DNA from: Micavibrio sp.
Lineage (GTDB): Bacteria; Pseudomonadota; Alphaproteobacteria; Micavibrionales; Micavibrionaceae
Assembly (NCBI GenBank): GCA_026989265.1
Contig: JALSJP010000017.1
Coordinates: forward strand, 1-61,861
DNA: 61,861 nucleotides
Direction of reading: 5' to 3'
Position 1 is the stretch's first letter. Every line of letters starts with the position of its first letter. Under the pieces are notes generated by a model, which saw nothing but the letters and a program-made list of their open reading frames with translations, ran no database searches and was not told the DNA's origin. Shown here piece by piece: positions 9,260-17,924 of this stretch. The translations under genes and the position numbers were made by a program.

Positions 9260-10117
9260 TCACCCTTGCGCTTTGCTACGGCTTGCATTTTGCACATCAT
9301 TCCAAACTTTTTTAGCGATTTTTTCAACGTCCAGCGCAGCGTCAGCATTTGGCGAGCGTATAAGTATTGGAGTTTGTGAGCGTATAGTTTCTTTGACTTT
9401 TTTATCCACGCGGATCATTCCCGCAAGCGGCGGAGATATTTTCAAGAAATTCTCACATGCTTTAAGAAGGGTTTTATAAGTTTTTTCAGCCTCCCTAACG
9501 CTTGATGCCATATTCACCACTATATTCACATTTTTGGACATTCCCGCCGCATTGCCTAATTTTATAAACGCATAAGCATCGGTAAGTGACGTTGGCTCAT
9601 CCGTAGTGATAAGCAATGTCTGGCTAGCCGTAGCAGAAAGCATGCGCACAGTGCGATCAACCCCCGCGCCAAGATCGGCAACCACCACGTCATATTCGCT
9701 TGCAACGTCCATTAACTGGTCACGAAGCAATGCAAGCCGTTGAGATGGGAGCGCGGAAAGTGAAGCCTGTCCAGAGCGTCCAGCAACTATATCAAAATTG
9801 CCTTCCTCGTAGGTTTGTATAACCTTATCAAGCCCCAAACGCCCGCGAATAACATCGTTAAGATCACGCTTTGGCATAAGTCCAAGCTGCACATCAACAT
9901 TAGCAAGCCCAAGATCACCATCAAAAAGCAACACTTTTTTACCCATATTGCTTAAAGCATTAGCAAGAGTAATTGAAAACCAAGTTTTTCCAACCCCGCC
10001 CTTACCGCTTGCAACCGCGACTACATTTGTTCCGCGTTTAAAGGAGGTGCTGCCTGTTTGCGGTGCTTTTTCGCTCATATTATTACCCATAGATGTGCTA
10101 GCGGACTTTTCTGTCAT
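9260..10117 (-). CDS. flhG: Flagellar number regulator, MinD-like ATPase FlhG (FleN/YlxH)
   Basis: A 285-aa P-loop ATPase. After a ~28-residue polar N-terminal extension come the deviant Walker A ASGKGGVGKT (about 37-46), the LLFDGDLGLANVDVQLG block and DVVVADLGAGVDRTVR (Walker B area). These match FlhG/YlxH, which antagonises FlhF and limits flagellar number and placement. The ATG at 10117 overlaps the flhF stop by four bases (ATGA), indicating translational coupling. A shorter start at MGNNMSEK cannot be excluded. Confidence 0.9.
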   Translation of the reverse strand: MTEKSASTSMGNNMSEKAPQTGSTSFKRGTNVVAVASGKGGVGKTWFSITLANALSNMGKKVLLFDGDLGLANVDVQLGLMPKRDLNDVIRGRLGLDKVIQTYEEGNFDIVAGRSGQASLSALPSQRLALLRDQLMDVASEYDVVVADLGAGVDRTVRMLSATASQTLLITTDEPTSLTDAYAFIKLGNAAGMSKNVNIVVNMASSVREAEKTYKTLLKACENFLKISPPLAGMIRVDKKVKETIRSQTPILIRSPNADAALDVEKIAKKVWNDVQNASRSKAQG

Positions 10118-11151
10118 TGCTTTGTTCCTGTTCTTTGAAGCCCGTTTCTTGAGCTTTCAGATTGCATTATACCAGCTTTATTTAATCGCGGTACTAGTAA
10201 TTGTGAAAGATATTTGGGCGTAATAGGCATAAGCCCTTGCGCCACTTTTGGGGTGTTGCTTACATCGCAAAAGCTTAAATTACCGTGATGAGCCGCGGCA
10301 AGCATGCTCCCTAATCTGCGCGCAATATCAACGCGCGTTGGAAGTATTTCTGTTGCGCCGATAGCTGCAAAAACCCGCGCCATCTCTCCGGCTTCGTCTG
10401 CGTCAATGCCAGTAGGAAGCACAAGGACAGCGCGCATATCAGCCGCCCCGATAAGCTTTGCAAGTATTTTAACATCATCCTTATCAAATGGATTAAGCCC
10501 AGATGTATCAATTATAACCTGATCATAGGATTGCATCATATCATTGGATATAAAGCGCAAATCTTGCGGGCTATTGGCTTTTTGGAGCTTAATTTTTAGC
10601 AAATTAGTGAAAGCTTGGAGCTGTTCAACCCCGCCCGCGCGCATTGTATCGGTTGATATCACGCCAATATCAAGCCCGTTCATAACTCCTCGCGCTGCCA
10701 TTTTTGCAACTGCCAAAGTCTTGCCAGCACCTGGTGGTCCAACCATTATTATTGGCTTATTAAAGGCTGTTACTGGAAGCGGCGTATATGAGTATAGTTG
10801 TTCTAACGTGCAGATAAGCGCGGTTTTCAGGTCATCAAACCCCATAACCGTGGCGCAAGATATTATGTTATCCATGACATTTTCAGGAACGCAATGACGT
10901 AACATAATTTCCGTAAGCTCTTCGGCTATTGCATCGCTATCTTGCTCATCATCATATTGAAGCCAACTACTATCGCCTGCAACGCCATCATAGCCAATTT
11001 CAAAAGATGGCTCAATAGCGGCAGTAACGCGCACCCCGCCTTTGGCACGATCCTCGCCTGTTGCAACAATTATCGCCTCATCGCCAAGTGCCTCTCTTAT
11101 CATTTGCATTGCCTCTGTCATATTTTTGGCATGGAAAGTTTTTAATCTCAT
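10114..11151 (-). CDS. flhF: Flagellar biosynthesis GTPase FlhF
   Basis: A 345-aa SRP-type GTPase. The N-terminus MRLKTFHAKNMTEAMQMIRE with LGDEAIIVATGE is the characteristic FlhF start. The NG domain has P-loop VGPPGAGKT (about 142-150), the STDTMRAGGVEQL switch (G2), DQVIIDTSGLNP (G3), and VLPTGIDAD. It marks the pole or site for flagellar assembly and recruits FliF. It is the first gene of a flhF-flhG pair. About 276 bp with a dispersed palindrome separate it from flhA, so it may have its own promoter. Confidence 0.93.
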   Translation of the reverse strand: MRLKTFHAKNMTEAMQMIREALGDEAIIVATGEDRAKGGVRVTAAIEPSFEIGYDGVAGDSSWLQYDDEQDSDAIAEELTEIMLRHCVPENVMDNIISCATVMGFDDLKTALICTLEQLYSYTPLPVTAFNKPIIMVGPPGAGKTLAVAKMAARGVMNGLDIGVISTDTMRAGGVEQLQAFTNLLKIKLQKANSPQDLRFISNDMMQSYDQVIIDTSGLNPFDKDDVKILAKLIGAADMRAVLVLPTGIDADEAGEMARVFAAIGATEILPTRVDIARRLGSMLAAAHHGNLSFCDVSNTPKVAQGLMPITPKYLSQLLVPRLNKAGIMQSESSRNGLQRTGTKQ

Positions 11152-11345
11152 CTAGTGTTTTTCATTTTCATCTACTCGAATCAATGGCAATTATATGCAA
11201 TATCATTAACATATGCTAGGGGTATTAGTAATTTAACCCACTATACCTACTAAATAAAAATAACTATGCATCAACCACAAATAGACATAAATAGTAATCA
11301 GTGTGTGTCCGAGTTCATCTGCGGTAAGAAATTATGTTATTCTGA

Positions 11346-11385
11346 ATTCCAGCCTGCACTGCTACGCAGCACTTAGCGCTGGAAT
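11346..11385. repeat. Dispersed palindrome, ATTCCAGC...GCTGGAAT type
   Basis: Arms ATTCCAGC (11346-11353) and GCTGGAAT (11378-11385) enclose a further self-complementary core with GCTGC/GCAGC. The same arm sequence recurs at 58302-58321 and partly at 21566-21574. It sits in the flhF-flhA gap. Confidence 0.6.
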
Positions 11386-11427
11386 GACTTTAGAGATGGT
11401 AATGAAAATTTACACTTTTACAAATTA

Positions 11428-13545
11428 CTATATTTGTCCTACGGTTTTAATCTTTGCCTTTGGATGGACTTCGTTTTGGCTCATAACCATAGTTTGCGGG
11501 CGGAAACGCTCTATCACTGATCTAACATATGGGCGAATAAATGGCGAGGTTAGTAGTATCGGCGTTATACCTTGCGCCGCTAGCGCATCATATTGCTCAC
11601 GCACCGCCGTTATGAAATCTTGCAATTTGCTAGGCGGCATGGCTAGCTGCTTATCCTCACCATCACCAACCAAAGCTTCCATAAAGGCTTGATCCCAATC
11701 AGGGGATAGAGTTAGCAATATAAGGACTCCCGCAGCGTCAGTATTAGAGTTGCAAATCTGCCTAGCAAGCCGCGCCCTTACATGTTCTGTGATTTGGGGA
11801 ATGCTTTTTGTGAATGCCGTTGCCTCGGCAATACCTTCTAATATTGTGGGAAGGTCGCGCACAGATATACGTTCAGACAATAAAGATTGAAGAATTCGTT
11901 GTAAGCTCCCAACCGTTACTTGCGAGGGGATAACGTCGGCGACAAGTTTTTGATAATCCTCGGGCAACTCATTAAGTAACTTTTGTGTCTCTGCATAATT
12001 GAGTAAGTCGTGCATATTGTCTTTTATCATTTCTGTTATATGAGTTGTGATAACCGTTGGCGCGTCAACAACCGTATAGCCCTTGAAATGAGCTTCTTCC
12101 CTGTAATCTTCGCTAATCCACATTGCAGGAAGTCCAAATGTTGGCTCTGTCGTGCTTTCCCCTGGCATGTTGATAACGTCACCTGATGGATCCATACACA
12201 TAAGCATGTTAGGGCGAACATCGCCCCGCCCCGCCTCAATTTCCTTGATGCTAACTATGTAGTCATTCGCGGATAGCTGCAAATTATCTTGAATACGCAC
12301 AGCAGGCAGGACATATCCCATATCCTCGGCAAGTTGACGGCGAAGCCCCTTTATCTGATCGGTGAGCTTATTCCCTTCATCGCCCTGCACTAATGGAAGT
12401 AGCCCATATCCAAGTTCTAGCCTTATAATATCCATGGCAAGAGCTTTTGATATTGGCTCTTCCGCAACGGGGGCAGCGCCGCCTTCCTCTGCCGCCGCCT
12501 CTATATCACTATCTGCATTTTCATTTGCTAAATTATTTTGAAGCGCATAATAAGCCATAACGCCGGTAATAACAGAAAGAGTAAAGAATGGAATAAACGG
12601 GATAGCAGGCACAATCGCCAAAATAAACATAAGCACCGAACTCATTCCAAGCGCACTAGGGTATCTACCAAATTGCTTGAAAATTTCTTGATCGGCAGAG
12701 CCTTCAACGCCAGCTTTGGAAACCAGCAAACCAGCCGATACCGATATAACAAGCGCGGGGATTTGGCTAACTAGTCCATCGCCAATAGTTAATATAGTGT
12801 AGTTTGATGCGGCTTCTGCCAAGGTCATACCCTGCATAACTGTGCCAATAACTATGCCGCCAATAATATTAACAAACACAATTAGCAGACCAGCAATAGC
12901 GTCTCCGCGCACGAATTTAGCCGCGCCGTCCATTGCACCAAAAAATGTACTTTCGGATTCTAGTTTTTTGCGGCGATCACGCGATTCATCTTCTGTGATT
13001 ATGCCCGCAGATAAATCACTATCAATTGCCATTTGTTTACCTGGCATCGCGTCCAAGGCAAAACGTGCAGCAACCTCGGCTATACGACCAGAGCCTTTAG
13101 TGATAACAACGAAATTCACAATAACTAATATCGCAAAGACAATTGCGCCAATAACGTAGTTAGAGCCAATAATAAATGTTCCAAATGCCTCGATAATGCC
13201 GCCAGCCGCCGCGCTTCCCGTATGTCCATTTTCTAATATCAGGCGAGTAGAGGCAATATTCAAGCCAAGCCGCATAGTAGTAGTAACAAGCAATATAGTG
13301 GGAAATGTTGAAAATTCCAACGGCGTTTTGATGAATAAAACCGTCATTAATATTAATATTGAAAATGTAACTGATACAGCCAAACCGCCATCAAGCATCA
13401 TGGTTGGCATAGGCACAAGCATGAATAGGATGATTACAACGATCCCAAGCGCAAATAACACGTCGGTGCGCATAAGCGATGCCCCGCTAAATTCCATAGC
13501 GTTGGTTGAATTTTTTGGAGTTGTAGAAGGTAAATTATCAGCCAT
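11428..13545 (-). CDS. flhA: Flagellar export gate protein FlhA
   Basis: A 705-aa inner-membrane export protein. The N-terminal half has about eight membrane segments (LFALGIVVIILFMLVPMP, VSVTFSILILMTVLFI and so on), including the FHIPEP-family signature TRLGLNIASTRLIL and the conserved cytoplasmic loop DAMPGKQMAIDSDL. The C-terminal cytosolic domain (about 360-705) has EPTFGLPAMWI, ITTHITEMIK and the long helical region. FlhA is the export-gate ring that docks chaperone-substrate complexes. I start it at ATG 13545 (MADNLPSTT); the frame is open further to 13596, but an AGGG sequence precedes the internal ATG. Confidence 0.95.
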   Translation of the reverse strand: MADNLPSTTPKNSTNAMEFSGASLMRTDVLFALGIVVIILFMLVPMPTMMLDGGLAVSVTFSILILMTVLFIKTPLEFSTFPTILLVTTTMRLGLNIASTRLILENGHTGSAAAGGIIEAFGTFIIGSNYVIGAIVFAILVIVNFVVITKGSGRIAEVAARFALDAMPGKQMAIDSDLSAGIITEDESRDRRKKLESESTFFGAMDGAAKFVRGDAIAGLLIVFVNIIGGIVIGTVMQGMTLAEAASNYTILTIGDGLVSQIPALVISVSAGLLVSKAGVEGSADQEIFKQFGRYPSALGMSSVLMFILAIVPAIPFIPFFTLSVITGVMAYYALQNNLANENADSDIEAAAEEGGAAPVAEEPISKALAMDIIRLELGYGLLPLVQGDEGNKLTDQIKGLRRQLAEDMGYVLPAVRIQDNLQLSANDYIVSIKEIEAGRGDVRPNMLMCMDPSGDVINMPGESTTEPTFGLPAMWISEDYREEAHFKGYTVVDAPTVITTHITEMIKDNMHDLLNYAETQKLLNELPEDYQKLVADVIPSQVTVGSLQRILQSLLSERISVRDLPTILEGIAEATAFTKSIPQITEHVRARLARQICNSNTDAAGVLILLTLSPDWDQAFMEALVGDGEDKQLAMPPSKLQDFITAVREQYDALAAQGITPILLTSPFIRPYVRSVIERFRPQTMVMSQNEVHPKAKIKTVGQI

Positions 13546-13652
13546 ATATTTATGCAGCCCTAAGAACGTAGCAAAGAAGCCCTTACGCGAATGCAAAGAG
13601 CTATTTTATATTACATGCGCATTGTTAAATGTGCAATAGCCTGTCTTTTTAA

Positions 13653-13661
13653 GGGGGGGGG
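13653..13661. repeat. G9 homopolymer tract upstream of flhA
   Basis: Nine G in a row (C9 on the flhA coding strand) about 110 bp upstream of the flhA start. It is the longest G/C homopolymer I noticed in the window. Confidence 0.7.
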
Positions 13662-13672
13662 CGTAGATATTA

Positions 13673-13718
13673 TCTTGAACATGAAACGGAGAGATCTTGC
13701 AAGTTCAAGATCTCTCCG
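13673..13718. repeat. Dispersed repeat with 13-bp hairpin
   Basis: Arms CGGAGAGATCTTG (13687-13699) and CAAGATCTCTCCG (13706-13718) are perfectly complementary around a 6-nt loop. The left part (13673-13698) matches 21692-21717 at 23 of 26 positions, so this is a repeat family. It lies downstream of the 199-aa unknown gene and could terminate its transcript, although the T-run is poor. Confidence 0.7.
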
Positions 13719-13749
13719 CTTTGTTAGGAATTACATATGGTTTAGGTTT

Positions 13750-14349
13750 TTACTGACCCATGCCATTATATGGCAGTGGCGCAATTTTACTAGTTTCACT
13801 GAAGTCTGGCTCTTGTATTTTAAGGTCAATTGCATTATCCACAGGATTATCAGGCGCAACGCCATTAAATTGCGCGGCAGGCATTTTAGAAGCTTCAACT
13901 TGGAATATAGTTTCTGTCTTTACAAGCCCCTCAACCAAACGGTCATTTGGCTCAATACCCATTTCTTTTAAACCATCTTCAATTTTATTGGATGTTCCAG
14001 CATCAATTATCATTGGGTCATTATCAAAATATGCTATACCAACTTCTGATAATATGGTTAAAGTTTCCTCAAGGTCAACAACGCCATCTTCTATAATTGC
14101 TTTTGCACCCGGCATAACTTCAAGGAATTCTTTGCTGTTAACTAGACCTGCAAGACCGCCTGCTACCATATTATTAGCAGGTTCATCAAGGCTTATTCCA
14201 TCTTCAGTGATATTATCAATTACAGCTTGAATTACTAAAGGAAGCTCTTGCGCTTTTGCATCATCACTTAAAATATCGGGCAAAACGCCATTCTCCCATG
14301 TTGCTTCTGCTCTAGACTGTCTGTTATCACTGAATATCTTATCGCTCAT
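13750..14349 (-). CDS. Hypothetical protein in flagellar region
   Basis: An unrecognised 199-aa acidic soluble protein without signal peptide or membrane segment. It starts MSDKIFSDNRQSRAE and contains repeated acidic helices (DNITEDGISLDEP, AIIEDGVVDLEETL, SNKIEDGLKEMGIEPND) that look EF-hand-like in spacing but lack a clear Ca-binding loop. The start is ATG 14349 because a GAGGGTG ribosome-binding site lies 7 nt before it; the earlier ATG at 14364 overlaps that site. It lies between flbD and flhA on the same strand, so a flagellar link is possible but not shown. Confidence 0.55.
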   Translation of the reverse strand: MSDKIFSDNRQSRAEATWENGVLPDILSDDAKAQELPLVIQAVIDNITEDGISLDEPANNMVAGGLAGLVNSKEFLEVMPGAKAIIEDGVVDLEETLTILSEVGIAYFDNDPMIIDAGTSNKIEDGLKEMGIEPNDRLVEGLVKTETIFQVEASKMPAAQFNGVAPDNPVDNAIDLKIQEPDFSETSKIAPLPYNGMGQ

Positions 14350-14396
14350 AATTATCACCCTCATTTACTGTTAAAATACCATTATGGCAAAAAATC

Positions 14397-14404
14397 GGGG
14401 GGGG
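14397..14404. repeat. G8 homopolymer tract upstream of the unknown gene
   Basis: Eight G in a row (C8 on the coding strand), 48 bp before the start of the 199-aa unknown gene, within its probable promoter or leader. Confidence 0.65.
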
Positions 14405-14464
14405 TGCAAGGTTTTTTTTGAAATACTATAAAAACGACCATGCATATATCATCACATCAAGAGG

Positions 14465-14547
14465 TTTCAAAGCGCAGACCAATTAACTTAACGGTTAGGT
14501 AAGATGTGTTGAGCGAGGCAAAGTCTCTACGGCTTAATGCTTTGAAA
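14465..14547. other. Possible structured element enclosed by a 9-bp inverted repeat
   Basis: TTTCAAAGC (14465-14473) and GCTTTGAAA (14539-14547) are exact complements around a 65-nt interior that has smaller self-complementary pieces such as GAG/CTC. It lies in the 295-bp gene-free gap after flbD. It is not a tRNA: no T-loop or anticodon arm can be placed. It may be a small RNA or an attenuator. Confidence 0.3.
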
Positions 14548-14644
14548 GCACATAATACGCGCATTGAAAAATCAGGTACTCTTTTGCAGGCAAGAAATAA
14601 CGGAAGCAATCGACTTTTTATTTAAAGGATTCTAACTGCTTGTT

Positions 14645-15955
14645 CTAAGCCGCTTCATCTTTATATTGATTTAGCTTATTGCGTAGCGTGCGAATAGAAA
14701 TGCCAAGGATATTGGCGGCGTGCGTGCGATTGCCCAAGCAATGATCTAGGGTATTTATAATCATATCGCGCTCTACATCTGCGATAGTTCGACCAATCAT
14801 ATTTTGGTCAGCAGGAGTATCAGTCTTGGTTGCGGGGGTTATTTCCTCGGACAGACCATCACTTTGAATGAATATAGCCCCATCTTCTATCTCATCTTCG
14901 CAAGACATTAATATAGCGCGGTGCATGGTGTTTTCCAGCTCACGAATATTACCGCGCCAAGTGCAATTTTGCAGCTTAGTTATAGCTGCCTTTGAAATGT
15001 TTTTGCGAGCAACCCCATTTGCCTTTGCATATTTATCAGCAAACATCTGAGCGAGCCGCGCAATATCTGATGGGCGATCACGAAGTGGGGGCAGGGGGAT
15101 ATTAACAACGTTCAGCCTAAAATATAAATCTTCTCTAAAATCACCTTTTCTAACGGATTCTTCCAAATTCCTATTAGAAGTCGCCAAAATCCTAACATCA
15201 ACCTTTATATTGCCGCTTCCTCCAACTCTGGTAATCTCTTTCTCCTGAATAGCGCGAAGAAATTTAGCCTGTAGCAATGGGTGCATCTCGCTTACTTCAT
15301 CAAGCAATATTGTGCCTGTATGAGCTTCCTCAAATTTACCGATGCGCCGTCCGTTAGCTCCCGTAAATGCGCCTTTTTCATGCCCGAAAAGCTCTGACTC
15401 TAGCAAGTTTTCAGGAATAGCCGCGCAGTTAATGGCAATAAATGGGTTATCCTTGCGCTTTGATTTATTATGAATATAGCGCGACATAACCTCCTTGCCC
15501 GTGCCAGACTCGCCAGTGATAAGTATCGTCGCCTCGCTTGGTGCGATTTTGTCCGCCAATGATATAATTGGTTTCATAGACGGATCATCCGCAATCATAG
15601 AACTATCTTCTTGCGTAACCGCTTCTATAACGGCGGCTATAAGCTCAGGATCAGGGGGAAGGGGGAGATATTCTTTTGCTCCCAGCTCAATGGCTTTGAC
15701 GGCGGCGCGAGCGTCTGTCTCAATTCCGCAAGCAATAATGGGCATATGAATACGCTCATCCTTTAAGCGCTTAACAAATTCGCCGATTTTCTGCTTCACA
15801 TCAACCATAGCCAAGTCCGCGCTTTTGCCATTAAGCAGCGCGCCCATAGCTTGATCTATATCCTCACAATGCGTAACTTTAGCACCGCGTTTAAGCGCGA
15901 TTTTCCCTGCTAGGGAGATATGACCGTTTAAACGACCTATTATCATTAGCCTCAT
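14645..15955 (-). CDS. flbD: Flagellar sigma-54-dependent activator FlbD
   Basis: A 436-aa response-regulator-type activator. The N-terminal receiver-like domain (1-115) is degenerate around VDVK (Asp52). The AAA+ domain has Walker A GESGTGKE (148-155), the sigma-54-contacting GAFTGA loop (195-200) and GTILLDEVSEM (Walker B). The C-terminal Fis-type helix-turn-helix reads AANILGISIRTLRNKL. FlbD activates class III/IV flagellar promoters and represses early ones in Caulobacter, together with FliX (gene at 32297). It is the last gene of the fliF-fliG-fliH-fliN-motA-flbD run. The presence of GAFTGA fits the sigma-54 promoters seen before flgF, flgI and flgB. Confidence 0.92.
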   Translation of the reverse strand: MRLMIIGRLNGHISLAGKIALKRGAKVTHCEDIDQAMGALLNGKSADLAMVDVKQKIGEFVKRLKDERIHMPIIACGIETDARAAVKAIELGAKEYLPLPPDPELIAAVIEAVTQEDSSMIADDPSMKPIISLADKIAPSEATILITGESGTGKEVMSRYIHNKSKRKDNPFIAINCAAIPENLLESELFGHEKGAFTGANGRRIGKFEEAHTGTILLDEVSEMHPLLQAKFLRAIQEKEITRVGGSGNIKVDVRILATSNRNLEESVRKGDFREDLYFRLNVVNIPLPPLRDRPSDIARLAQMFADKYAKANGVARKNISKAAITKLQNCTWRGNIRELENTMHRAILMSCEDEIEDGAIFIQSDGLSEEITPATKTDTPADQNMIGRTIADVERDMIINTLDHCLGNRTHAANILGISIRTLRNKLNQYKDEAA

Positions 15956-15968
15956 GGTAGATGTTCCC

Positions 15969-16811
15969 TTAATTAAAATAATTAATGCGTTGAGAAGGTT
16001 GCATCAGAGCATTAATCATCATCTCTAAATTACGAGGATTTTCTTGACGAATAATAGATATAGCCGTTTTAAGAGCCATGGTTTTAGCCGCAACCTCATC
16101 CGCTGCATTTTTCTCTATTTTAGCAGCAAGGGGAGACATAACAACCGTTCCTAATATTGCGCCATAAAATGTGGTAAGCAATGCAACCGCCATGGCAGGG
16201 CCAATAGTATCAGGGTTTTCAAGGTTAGCTAGCATTTGCACCAATCCAACAAGCGTTCCTATAAGCCCCATAGCAGGGGCAATCTCGGAAGCCCTACGCA
16301 ATATGCTTGCCGCGCGTTTTTGACGTTCTTCTTCTATATCTATATTTTGCTGTAATATGCGTTTAACATCTTCTTCGTTATAGCCATCAATAACAATTCC
16401 TAAAGCTTGCTTCAAGAATGGCTCTTTGCTGGTTTCTTTTTCATAACCAGAAAGATATAGCAGGCCTTTTTTGCGAGCGATGGATGCAATATCCATAAGG
16501 CTTTTTGCGAATGCAGAAAAATTCCTTACGGGGCGAAACACTGATCGTGCAATTATCTTCATAGAGCTAGCAAGCTCCGCCCCCGTATATGATATAGATG
16601 TTGCAGTCATTGTCCCTAAAACAACAATAAGAACGGAGGGCATATTGAAAAACCTAGCATCACTTTGCCCAATAGCAATAGCACCAGCAATCAATGCAAA
16701 TGAAAGCACTATGCCTAATATTGTTGCAAAATCTAGTTTTGAAACTGGTAATGGCACGGATACATTTGGTATATTGCCGCCTTGTTGTTTTATATCTGCA
16801 TCGGAACTCAT
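15969..16811 (-). CDS. motA: Flagellar motor stator protein MotA (PomA-like)
   Basis: A 280-aa inner-membrane stator subunit with four membrane segments: about 28-46, 55-75, and the paired C-terminal segments containing APAMGLIGTLVGLVQML and AVALLTTFYGAILGTV. The cytoplasmic loop between TM2 and TM3 carries the charged region that contacts FliG. MotA works with MotB as the ion channel; motB lies 25 kb away (42207), so the stator genes are split between operons. It lies 32 bp after fliN and 13 bp before flbD. Confidence 0.9.
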   Translation of the reverse strand: MSSDADIKQQGGNIPNVSVPLPVSKLDFATILGIVLSFALIAGAIAIGQSDARFFNMPSVLIVVLGTMTATSISYTGAELASSMKIIARSVFRPVRNFSAFAKSLMDIASIARKKGLLYLSGYEKETSKEPFLKQALGIVIDGYNEEDVKRILQQNIDIEEERQKRAASILRRASEIAPAMGLIGTLVGLVQMLANLENPDTIGPAMAVALLTTFYGAILGTVVMSPLAAKIEKNAADEVAAKTMALKTAISIIRQENPRNLEMMINALMQPSQRINYFN

Positions 16812-16843
16812 GCTTTAAATATTATCCTTATATACTCATATAG

Positions 16844-17263
16844 TTATGTACGGTCAGATTTAACGATTTCTGTCATTGTAATACCAAGCCTGTCTTCGAC
16901 TACTACGACCTCGCCGCGTGCAACCAAACGGTTATTTACATATATATCAATAGCTTCGCCAACTTTACGGTCAAGCTCAATCACCGCTCCACGCCCAAGC
17001 TTTAAAAGCTGGCTTACTTGCATGGTAGAGCGCCCTAAAACTGCGGAAACATTAACAGGAATATCATAGATGGCCGTAACATCATTCGCCATAGGCTCGC
17101 CAATAGCGAATTTATTTTCATCGCTGCCCTGAAGCTCTGGCGCTTCTTCTATCTCATCAAGATTAAGGTCACTTCCTGCCGCTGCTGCTGGTGCTTCGTC
17201 AAACATGTTGTCGATATCACCTTGATCGGCGGTTTTGCCATTATCTGTTTCATCTGCCATCAT
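16844..17263 (-). CDS. fliN: Flagellar motor switch protein FliN
   Basis: A 139-aa protein with an acidic, Ala-rich N-terminal extension (1-60) and a C-terminal SpoA domain: IPVNVSAVLGRSTMQVSQLLKLGRGAVIELDRKVGEAIDIYVNNRLVARGEV split over the usual strands, ending RLGITMTEIV. FliN forms the lower C-ring with FliM and binds FliH. Its first ATG overlaps the fliH stop (ATGA). AGGAG lies 4 nt before that ATG and 7 nt before the second ATG (17260), so either may be used. Confidence 0.92.
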   Translation of the reverse strand: MMADETDNGKTADQGDIDNMFDEAPAAAAGSDLNLDEIEEAPELQGSDENKFAIGEPMANDVTAIYDIPVNVSAVLGRSTMQVSQLLKLGRGAVIELDRKVGEAIDIYVNNRLVARGEVVVVEDRLGITMTEIVKSDRT

Positions 17264-17922
17264 ATCTCTCCTGCTTCTTGCTTGCCTTCTTTATCATGAA
17301 CGCTAATGCCGCGATCTGCAAGTGCCTCTTTTATGATTTGAAGTGTTTTTTCAGCAATTTCATCACGGTTACATATGATCCCGCCATTCGGCCATGAAAT
17401 ATTACACTCACTTTTGCTTAGTTTGCTATTAGGTATCATCGTTATTTTTTTATTTAGATCACTTCCTATATCATTAATATTGTCTTTTACCTTCTCCAAT
17501 ATATCACTATGCATCTCTATTTGCACCTGAGACGGCGCATTATGTGTGGAAAGGGCGGTTTTTATGGCATTTTTAAGCTCTTCATTGCCGTTTTCTTGTG
17601 AATATAGCGGGAAAAGCTTACTAATTATAGATAGGCTAAGGTGAACTGCTTCGCTTTCATGCTCATTTGCTCTATCATGCTCGGCTGCGAATAATATGCC
17701 CATATCGCGCTCGATTTTTTGCAATAAACTAAGCGTAGCCTTGGTCAGTCCAGCTTCACTCTCTTTTATGCCTGCCTTAACGCCCTGTGCAAAAGCCTTG
17801 CTTTTCTCGGCTTCTAATTGGTCTTTTGTGAATTCAGGGAGTGCAATTTCCTCCTCTTCCATTCCGACGAGGGGGTCATCATCAAACATATTTTTATCAA
17901 ATAGAAATTTTTCACCATTCAT
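17260..17922 (-). CDS. fliH: Flagellar assembly protein FliH
   Basis: A 220-aa acidic, helical protein with the FliH plan: an N-terminal segment with DDPLVGMEEEEIALPEFT, a long helix (about 30-110, KDQLEAEKSKAFAQGVKAG then LSLLQKIERDM) and a C-terminal domain with VQIEMHSDILEKV and CNISWPNGGIICNRDEI. FliH regulates the FliI ATPase and links it to FliN. fliI itself is not in this window. It lies 2 bp after fliG and overlaps fliN by four bases. Confidence 0.85.
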   Translation of the reverse strand: MNGEKFLFDKNMFDDDPLVGMEEEEIALPEFTKDQLEAEKSKAFAQGVKAGIKESEAGLTKATLSLLQKIERDMGILFAAEHDRANEHESEAVHLSLSIISKLFPLYSQENGNEELKNAIKTALSTHNAPSQVQIEMHSDILEKVKDNINDIGSDLNKKITMIPNSKLSKSECNISWPNGGIICNRDEIAEKTLQIIKEALADRGISVHDKEGKQEAGEI

Positions 17923-17924
17923 AA

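Noticed and set aside
9157-9348. 63-codon open frame on the minus strand overlapping flhG
   Set aside because: Mostly the alternative frame of the flhG C-terminus, and no support for its start.
14465-14547. tRNA or tmRNA gene
   Set aside because: No T-loop, anticodon arm or CCA-compatible acceptor can be drawn; listed only as an unexplained inverted repeat.
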